DNA from: Frankia sp. RB7
Lineage (GTDB): Bacteria; Pseudomonadota; Alphaproteobacteria; Rhizobiales; Xanthobacteraceae
NCBI GenBank assembly: GCA_030403585.1
Contig: JAUEPE010000024.1
Location: forward strand, 30,494 to 94,493
Reading direction: 5' to 3'
DNA length: 64,000 nucleotides
In this document: piece after piece, positions 59,231 through 64,000 of the stretch
Layout of the letters: each line of letters begins with the position of its first letter
How positions within the stretch are numbered: position 1 is the stretch's first letter
Notes under the pieces: model-generated
Databases searched by the model: none
Told to the model about the DNA's origin: nothing
What the model saw: the letters and a program-made list of their open reading frames with translations, nothing else
Translations under genes and position numbers: made by a program

Positions 59231-59446
59231 ATGGCTCTGATTGAGACCCACTCCATCGCCGTTCCGGTCGAAGCCGGGAATGCGTCCGGACTCGCGTCCG
59301 AGATCAAGGGCTTCTGGAAGCGCTTCTTCGCCACGGCCTTCAACCCCTACCGGCCCGAGTTGCACTACATGCGCGGCCCCGGCCCGGCCTGGCGCGCCAA
59401 GCACGGCATGGATGCACCGATCCGGCTGAAGCCCCGCGACCTCTGA
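59231..59446 (+). CDS. Small hypothetical protein
   Basis: A 71-residue cytoplasmic protein, MALIETHSIAVPVEAGNASG then EIKGFWKRFFATAFNPYRPELHYMRGPGPAWRAKHGMDAPIRL. GGGGAG precedes the ATG at a long spacing. Rich in aromatic and basic residues; no family recognised. Codon use is like the neighbours, supporting expression. Confidence 0.65.
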   Translation: MALIETHSIAVPVEAGNASGLASEIKGFWKRFFATAFNPYRPELHYMRGPGPAWRAKHGMDAPIRLKPRDL

Positions 59447-59593
59447 GCCGCCGTTCCCCCTCCGATTTTGCCTACGGATTTTTGAAGACCCAGACTGCTT
59501 GCGCGCAGGCTTGATTGCGCGCAACCATGGCCCGGTTCCGACGATGGCGCCCCTCCGCCTGGCGCCGCCACCTCTCGCCATGGATGAACGCTG

Positions 59594-60556
59594 ATGACGC
59601 GGCTGCGCTGTGCAATTCTCGACGACTATTTCAACCTCGCTCTCGACGTCGCCGATTGGGCGAAACTGTCCGACCGCGTCGACACCACCGTGTTCAGCCA
59701 CCCCTTCGCCTCCGAGCAGGCCGCAGCCAGCGAGCTGGCCGATTTCGACATCATCTGCGCGATGCGGGAGCGTACCGCGTTCCCCAGGAGCCTGTTCGAG
59801 AAGCTGCCCAAGCTGAAGCTGCTGCTGACGTCGGGCATGCGCAACGCCTCAATCGACATGGAGGCCGCGAAGGCGCGCAAGGTGGCCATCGGCGGCACGC
59901 AATATTCCCGCGACCCCACCGCGCCACTCACCATGGGCCTGATCCTGGAACTGACCCGCGGCATCGGCCGCGAGAATGCGCGCATGCATGCCGGTGAGCC
60001 CTGGCAGACTTTTGCCGGCGTCGAGATCGAGGGCCTCACGCTCGGCGTCGTTGGGCTTGGCAAGCTCGGTAGCAAGATGGCCGGCATCGCCAAGGCCTTC
60101 GGCATGAATGTGATCGCCTGGAGCCCGAACCTGACGCCGGAGAAGTGCGCGGCGGCCGGCGTCGGCTACGCCACCAAGGAGGAGCTGTTCGCCAAGGCCG
60201 ACATCGTCACCGTCCATGTGGTGCTGAGCGATCGCTCGCGTGGGCTGGTCGGCGCTGCCGATCTCGCGCGGATGAAGCCGACGGCGTTTCTCGTCAACAC
60301 CGCGCGCGGACCGATCGTGGACGAGCAGGCGCTGCTGGAAGCCTTGCAGCAGCGGAAGATTGCCGGCGCCGGCATCGACGTGTTCTCGGTCGAGCCGCTG
60401 CCGGTCGATCATCCGTTCCGCAAGCTCGACAATCTCGTGCTGACGCCGCATCTCGGCTACGCGACGGAGGATGGCCTGCGGATCCACTACGGCCAGATGG
60501 TCGAGGCGATCGACGCCTTCACCAAGGGCAGCGAGCTGCCGCGAAAGCTCGCTTGA
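59594..60556 (+). CDS. D-2-hydroxyacid dehydrogenase (PGDH-like)
   Basis: A 320-residue NAD-dependent dehydrogenase. Rossmann motif GLGKLGSKMAGIAKAFGMNVIAWSPN, catalytic Arg in VNTARGPIVDEQALLEALQQ, Glu in IDVFSVEPLPVDHP and His in VLTPHLGYATEDGL. No ACT domain, so not a full-length serine-pathway PGDH; substrate is an unknown 2-hydroxy acid. Confidence 0.93.
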   Translation: MTRLRCAILDDYFNLALDVADWAKLSDRVDTTVFSHPFASEQAAASELADFDIICAMRERTAFPRSLFEKLPKLKLLLTSGMRNASIDMEAAKARKVAIGGTQYSRDPTAPLTMGLILELTRGIGRENARMHAGEPWQTFAGVEIEGLTLGVVGLGKLGSKMAGIAKAFGMNVIAWSPNLTPEKCAAAGVGYATKEELFAKADIVTVHVVLSDRSRGLVGAADLARMKPTAFLVNTARGPIVDEQALLEALQQRKIAGAGIDVFSVEPLPVDHPFRKLDNLVLTPHLGYATEDGLRIHYGQMVEAIDAFTKGSELPRKLA

Positions 60557-60579
60557 AGCGACGCAGACCTGAATCGAAA

Positions 60580-60604
60580 AAGGGCGTGCCCATGGCACGC
60601 CCTT
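60580..60604. terminator. Bidirectional terminator
   Basis: AAGGGCGTGCC-CAT-GGCACGCCCTT between convergent genes. On the minus strand it continues as TTTCG, on the plus strand as CTGC, so it should act best on the leftward transpeptidase transcript. Confidence 0.75.
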
Positions 60605-60630
60605 CTGCAATCTGAATTGTTGCGACGCGC

Positions 60631-61806
60631 TTAGCGCACGGTGACCGGCGCGGGCAGCGGCGGCACCACCGTCGGCTGCGTGCCCGGAACCGGACCAGCC
60701 GGGGCTGCGCCCGGCGCAGGTGCAGCCGATGCGGTCGCCGTTCCCGGTGGCGTACCGCCCGGCATCACTACGACGCGGGTGCCGACCTTGGCGCGATCGA
60801 ACAGGTCCGAGACGTCCTCGTTCAGCATGCCGATACAGCCGGAGGAGACGAACTTGCCGATCGTCGAGGGCTGGTTGGTGCCGTGGATGCGGTAGACGGT
60901 CGAGCCGAGATACATGGCGCGGGCGCCGAGCGGATTGCCTTCTCCGCCGGCCATGAAGCGCGGCAGATAGGGCTGGCGCTCGATCATTTCCGCCGGCGGA
61001 TGCCAATCCGGCCACTCGGCCTTGCGGGTGATCTTCTGCACGCCGGTCCAGGTGAAGCCGTCGCGGCCGACGCGGACGCCGTAGCGAATCGCGCGGCCAT
61101 TGCCGAGGACGTAATAGAGGTAGGTGTTCGGGGTATCGACGATGATGGTCCCGGCCGGTTCCTTGGTCGCCAGCGACACTTCCTGGCGCCGCAGGTTCGG
61201 CGCCAGTTGCGCAGGAGCGGCGTCGGGTTGTTCCTCAGGCGGGAGCGAGGCGATCGCCATCGGCCGGCCATCGGCACCGACGGCGGGCTGCTGCGAGACC
61301 GCTCCGGTCGAGGCCGGGCCGCCAACAACGGCCTCCGGCGGACGCAGGCCATCACCGCCGGGCGCCTGGCCCGGACGGGCATAGATCACCGCGGGCGGAC
61401 CAGCGGGGCGGCCGTAGCGCGGATCATCGGGCGACATCACCGGACCCTGCGGCGGGGCGGCGGAATAGACGGGCGGAGCGCCAGCCGGGCGGCCATAACG
61501 CGGATCATCCGGCGACATCACCGGGCCCTGTGGCGGAGCGGCCGAATAGACCGGGGGAGCGCCGGCCGGGCGGCCGTAGCGCGGATCGTCAGCCGGACCG
61601 GGCGGCGGCAGCGAGGCCTGCGGCATCGCGTCGTCGTCATCCTCCAGCGCGTCGAAATTCGGGGCGCGGTCGCCGGGGCGATATTCGGACGGCGCGCCAT
61701 AGCTCGGCGCCTGCTGGACCGGATAGCTCTGGGCCTGCGCGAGCGAGGCTCCCGCCGCAGCGACTGTTGCGGCAGCGCATATCGTCAGAAAATGTTTGAT
61801 CATCAT
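60631..61806 (-). CDS. L,D-transpeptidase (YkuD domain) with repetitive linker, copy 2
   Basis: A 391-residue exported enzyme; ATGATG at 61806/61803 after AAGAG, signal peptide ending ASLAQA. A long Pro/Ala/Tyr-rich linker contains an exact 27-residue repeat (DDPRYGRPAGAPPVYSAAPP + QGPVMSP) twice plus a partial third copy. The YkuD domain has YRIHGTN and FVSSGCIGMLNEDV (Cys as nucleophile). Pro/Ala-rich C-terminal tail. Paralogous to the enzyme at 17339-18043 but with a much longer wall-spanning linker. Confidence 0.92.
   Translation of the reverse strand: MMIKHFLTICAAATVAAAGASLAQAQSYPVQQAPSYGAPSEYRPGDRAPNFDALEDDDDAMPQASLPPPGPADDPRYGRPAGAPPVYSAAPPQGPVMSPDDPRYGRPAGAPPVYSAAPPQGPVMSPDDPRYGRPAGPPAVIYARPGQAPGGDGLRPPEAVVGGPASTGAVSQQPAVGADGRPMAIASLPPEEQPDAAPAQLAPNLRRQEVSLATKEPAGTIIVDTPNTYLYYVLGNGRAIRYGVRVGRDGFTWTGVQKITRKAEWPDWHPPAEMIERQPYLPRFMAGGEGNPLGARAMYLGSTVYRIHGTNQPSTIGKFVSSGCIGMLNEDVSDLFDRAKVGTRVVVMPGGTPPGTATASAAPAPGAAPAGPVPGTQPTVVPPLPAPVTVR
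61399..61590 (-). repeat. In-frame tandem repeat, 81-base unit, in the transpeptidase gene
   Basis: Two full 81-base units (61590-61510, 61509-61429) and a 30-base partial third, each coding DDPRYGRPAG.... The number of units may vary between strains, altering linker length. Confidence 0.85.
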
Positions 61807-62172
61807 CGCTCTTGTATAGTCCCTAGGCCCCGTCCGAGCCGTTAACGGCCAGATGACCGAAGATAGCGGCACATTCAAGACATGACAGGCTGATTTGTGC
61901 CTGATTTAGCGATTTGTGATGCAATCGCACACAGTTGCTCCGTTGCATCACGGGGATGGAAATCGCATCACGCCGCAGATTGCCGGAGTCATCCACCCCG
62001 ATTTTTACGGAACGGCGCGGAGACGTTGCGATATGGTCGAATCAGCCTGATTCGCCACCGATTTGAGCTCGAATCCCCGCGTGGCGAAGGCGGCAATCAG
62101 TACCGTCACCGCGTTCAGATGGCTCATGGGCCCTGGCCACCACCCGCCGGGGCGGAAATTCGCAATCCGTCA
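61807..62172. promoter_or_regulatory. Divergent promoter region with inverted repeat
   Basis: About 365 bases between the divergent transpeptidase and Pro/Ala-rich protein genes. GTGATGCAA and TTGCATCAC (61916-61924, 61943-61951) form a perfect 9-base inverted repeat with an 18-base spacer; GATTTGTG occurs twice nearby, and TTAACGG at about 61840. A regulator-binding site is likely but unidentified; no gene seen. Confidence 0.45.
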
Positions 62173-62961
62173 ATGCTTCCCGGCTTTCGCTTCCTGCTTG
62201 CCGCGATCCTGCTGTCTACCTCCATCCTGGTGTTCGGCTTGGGAGCCGCCTCGCTGCTGCGGGCGAGCCACGAGCAGTATGTCAGCAATCCCTCGTGGCG
62301 GAACGGCCCGCAGGAGCAGGTGTTCGCGCAAGCCCCCGAGCCGGCCCAGCCTGTGCTCGCGGCGCTCCGTGTGGAGCCGACCGCGCCGGTCGCCAATGAG
62401 GCGACGCCCGCGATGCAGGACCAAGCTCCGAGCAACCAGATCCCGAGCATTGGCCTGCCCGCGGTCGAAACTGGGCCCGAGCAGATGGCCGCAGTGACGC
62501 TCGAAGCCAAAGCCCAGCCTGAGCCTCAGGTCGCCGCCATCGCGCCGCCCGTAGAGACGGCTCCGCCCGCCTTCGAAGCGCCAGCGCCTGAGCCAGCCAA
62601 GATCCAGGCTGCGGCTCCCGCGCCCACCGACACACTCACTTTGGCCGACACGACGGCGTCCATCACCACTACGACGCCGGCCCCGGCGATGAGCGCCACC
62701 GACGTGCCGCGAACCGCAACACCGGCGCTAGCATCGCGCGTGAGCGACATTGCAGCGGCCAGAGTTGCCGCGCTGAACGACCTCGCGCCGATGAAAGCCA
62801 AAGCCGACAGCGCGACGCCCGACAGCAAGCCGCGCGCGCACAAGAAGAAGCGACACCGCATCGTACGGCGCCCGCCGCCTCAGCCGGTCCAGCAGGCACT
62901 TGATCCGTTCGGCCAGCCGCAACAGACGCTCGCCACGACCGCCACGCGCACGCGCCAATAA
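62173..62961 (+). CDS. Membrane-anchored Pro/Ala-rich protein
   Basis: A 262-residue protein with one N-terminal membrane segment (LLAAILLSTSILVFGLGAASLL), a long Pro/Ala/Glu/Thr-rich periplasmic stretch and a basic end (KPRAHKKKRHRIVRRPPPQP). TonB-like in composition but without a TonB C-terminal domain. Start taken at ATG 62173; ATG 62119 is in frame. Its function may be structural, spanning the cell wall. Confidence 0.65.
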   Translation: MLPGFRFLLAAILLSTSILVFGLGAASLLRASHEQYVSNPSWRNGPQEQVFAQAPEPAQPVLAALRVEPTAPVANEATPAMQDQAPSNQIPSIGLPAVETGPEQMAAVTLEAKAQPEPQVAAIAPPVETAPPAFEAPAPEPAKIQAAAPAPTDTLTLADTTASITTTTPAPAMSATDVPRTATPALASRVSDIAAARVAALNDLAPMKAKADSATPDSKPRAHKKKRHRIVRRPPPQPVQQALDPFGQPQQTLATTATRTRQ

Positions 62962-62964
62962 GGC

Positions 62965-63819
62965 TTACGCCAGACCCGTCGCGATCGGCGGACCCTTTTC
63001 CTGGCCCCATTCCGACCATGAGCCGTCATAGAGTGCGGTGTCGGTAATCCCTAAGCGATAGAGCGCGAGCGTCAGCACGCCGGCCGAGACGCCGGAGCCG
63101 CAGCTCGTGACGATCGGCGCGTCGAGCTTGACGCCGGCACCGGTGAAGGCGGCCCGGAGATCGTCGAGCGGCTTCATCGTGCCGGTCGCGGCGTCGAACA
63201 ACTGACCATAGGGTACGTTGCGCGCGCCGGGAATATGGCCGGAGCGGATGCCCGCGCGCGGCTCGGGCGCGCGGCCTTCGAAGCGATCGGCGGCGCGCGC
63301 GTCGATCACCTGCTCGGCACGGCTTTCGACGTTGGCGATCAGCTGCTGCATGCTGCGCACGCGATTCGGATCGTAGCTCGCCTTGAAGCTCGCGGGCTTC
63401 GGCTGGACCTCGCCGCTCTCGACCGGGCGCCCTTCGGCGCGCCACTTCTTCAGGCCGCCATTGAGGATGCGCACGTTGCCGTGGCCGAAAGCCAGGAACA
63501 TCCACCATGCGCGCGGTGCTGCGACCCAGCCGCCGGAATCGTAGAGCACGACCGTGTCGGCATTGGAGATGCCGAGATTGCCGACATCGCGGCCGAACTG
63601 CTCGACGCTCGGATACATGTGCGGCAGCGGATTGGAATGGTCCGACACCGCATCGACGTCGAAGAACGCAGCGCCCGGCAGATGCGCGGCGAGATAGTCG
63701 TCCTTCGGCAGCGGCAGCACGCCCGGCAGCTTGAAGCTGGCATCGAGCACTTTGACGTTGGCGTCGTTGATGTGGGCGGCGAGCCATTCGGTGGAGACGA
63801 GGGGATCGGCGGGGGTCAT
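62965..63819 (-). CDS. sseA: 3-Mercaptopyruvate sulfurtransferase
   Basis: A 284-residue two-domain rhodanese-like enzyme. Active-site Cys240 in VTSCGSGVSAGVL; the CGSGVxA loop is the 3-mercaptopyruvate type, not the thiosulfate type. N-terminal inactive domain includes LVSTEWLAAHINDANVKVLDASFKLPG and AHLPGAAFFDVDAVSDHSNPLPHMYP. Converges on the Pro/Ala-rich gene with three bases between the stops. Confidence 0.93.
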   Translation of the reverse strand: MTPADPLVSTEWLAAHINDANVKVLDASFKLPGVLPLPKDDYLAAHLPGAAFFDVDAVSDHSNPLPHMYPSVEQFGRDVGNLGISNADTVVLYDSGGWVAAPRAWWMFLAFGHGNVRILNGGLKKWRAEGRPVESGEVQPKPASFKASYDPNRVRSMQQLIANVESRAEQVIDARAADRFEGRAPEPRAGIRSGHIPGARNVPYGQLFDAATGTMKPLDDLRAAFTGAGVKLDAPIVTSCGSGVSAGVLTLALYRLGITDTALYDGSWSEWGQEKGPPIATGLA

Positions 63820-63844
63820 TGCATGCTCCGGCAGTTTTCTCAGT

Positions 63845-63930
63845 CGTCATGGCCGGGCTTGTCCCGGCCATCCACGCCTCGCCTGTTTCTCGAAAGAACG
63901 TGGCTGCCCGGGACAAGCCCGGGCATGACG
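63845..63930. repeat. Palindromic repeat pair, family 4 (GCCGGGCTTGTCCCGGC type)
   Basis: GTCATGGCCGGGCTTGTCCC + GGCCATCCACG and, inverted, CGTGGCTGCCCGGGACAAGC + CCGGGCATGACG. A single copy of the same arm is at about 14402-14434. Confidence 0.85.
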
Positions 63931-63955
63931 TCGTGGTTGTCAGTTTGCATCCAAA

Positions 63956-64000
63956 CTAGGTTTTCTTCTTCGGCTCCCACTGCTCCGTCGGACCGCCGGC
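63956..64000 (-). CDS. C-terminal end of an unidentified protein (partial)
   Basis: A frame running in from the right edge ends with TAG (63956-63958); the visible end reads AGGPTEQWEPKKKT. Same direction as sseA and probably upstream of it. Too short to name. Confidence 0.5.
   Translation of the reverse strand, partial: AGGPTEQWEPKKKT

Overview
The window is a high-GC alphaproteobacterial chromosome segment, most probably from Bradyrhizobium or a close relative. This is inferred from gene content and signals: an Irr-type iron control element beside bfr/bfd, a CtrA-type box, a FixK/FNR-type box, a thiO-thiS-thiG-thiE-thiC cluster behind a TPP riboswitch, a Rhodobacter-type phospholipid N-methyltransferase, and many rhizobial-style intergenic palindromic repeats. 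It is mostly ordinary chromosomal backbone. No rRNA, tRNA, phage, transposase or CRISPR array was found.

Layout. 1-5.5 kb: a leftward five-gene catabolic operon (M20 deacylase, NitT/TauT-type permease, binding protein, amidase, Crp/Fnr regulator) with no ATPase gene. 5.5-10.8 kb: cell-envelope proteins, namely an extensin-like lipoprotein, a divergent pair of DUF2147-type secreted paralogues with a CRP-like palindrome between them, and a FecR-domain protein. 10.9-18 kb: a lipid-centred block (NUDIX, phosphatidylserine decarboxylase, class-III aminotransferase, His-rich membrane protein, phospholipid N-methyltransferase, glycosyltransferase), then an L,D-transpeptidase. 18.3-23 kb: DUF899 protein with a coupled membrane protein, a TPR/winged-helix regulator, a beta-propeller protein, a DUF4403 protein. 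23.4-29.5 kb: a complete polyamine/opine-type ABC importer and an orphan branched-chain-amino-acid-type binding protein. 29.8-34.4 kb: PRC-barrel protein, Ser-rich protein, an OmpR/EnvZ-type two-component pair, a lytic transglycosylase. 34.4-39.4 kb: the thiamine operon. 39.5-41.3 kb: an AT-richer DUF262/DUF1524 (GmrSD-like) gene, the only clear sign of horizontal transfer. 41.3-53.6 kb: small enzymes (Mug-type glycosylase, two GST-fold proteins, two SDRs, RidA, alpha/beta hydrolase, DoxX, flavin-binding protein), small secreted proteins, a Fis-type HTH protein behind a CtrA box, and a collagen-like protein behind a FixK/FNR box. 53.7-54.7 kb: bfr and bfd with Irr boxes. 54.7-64 kb: Gly-rich secreted proteins, a MltB-type transglycosylase, EttA, a hydroxyacid dehydrogenase, a second L,D-transpeptidase and a sulfurtransferase.

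Working together: Psd makes phosphatidylethanolamine and the methyltransferase can convert it towards phosphatidylcholine; the thi genes make the thiazole and pyrimidine halves of thiamine and join them under TPP control; bfr/bfd store and release iron under Irr; several envelope genes (two L,D-transpeptidases, two lytic transglycosylases, extensin-like protein) act on peptidoglycan. At least four families of palindromic repeats occupy most of the larger gaps and even sit inside operons.
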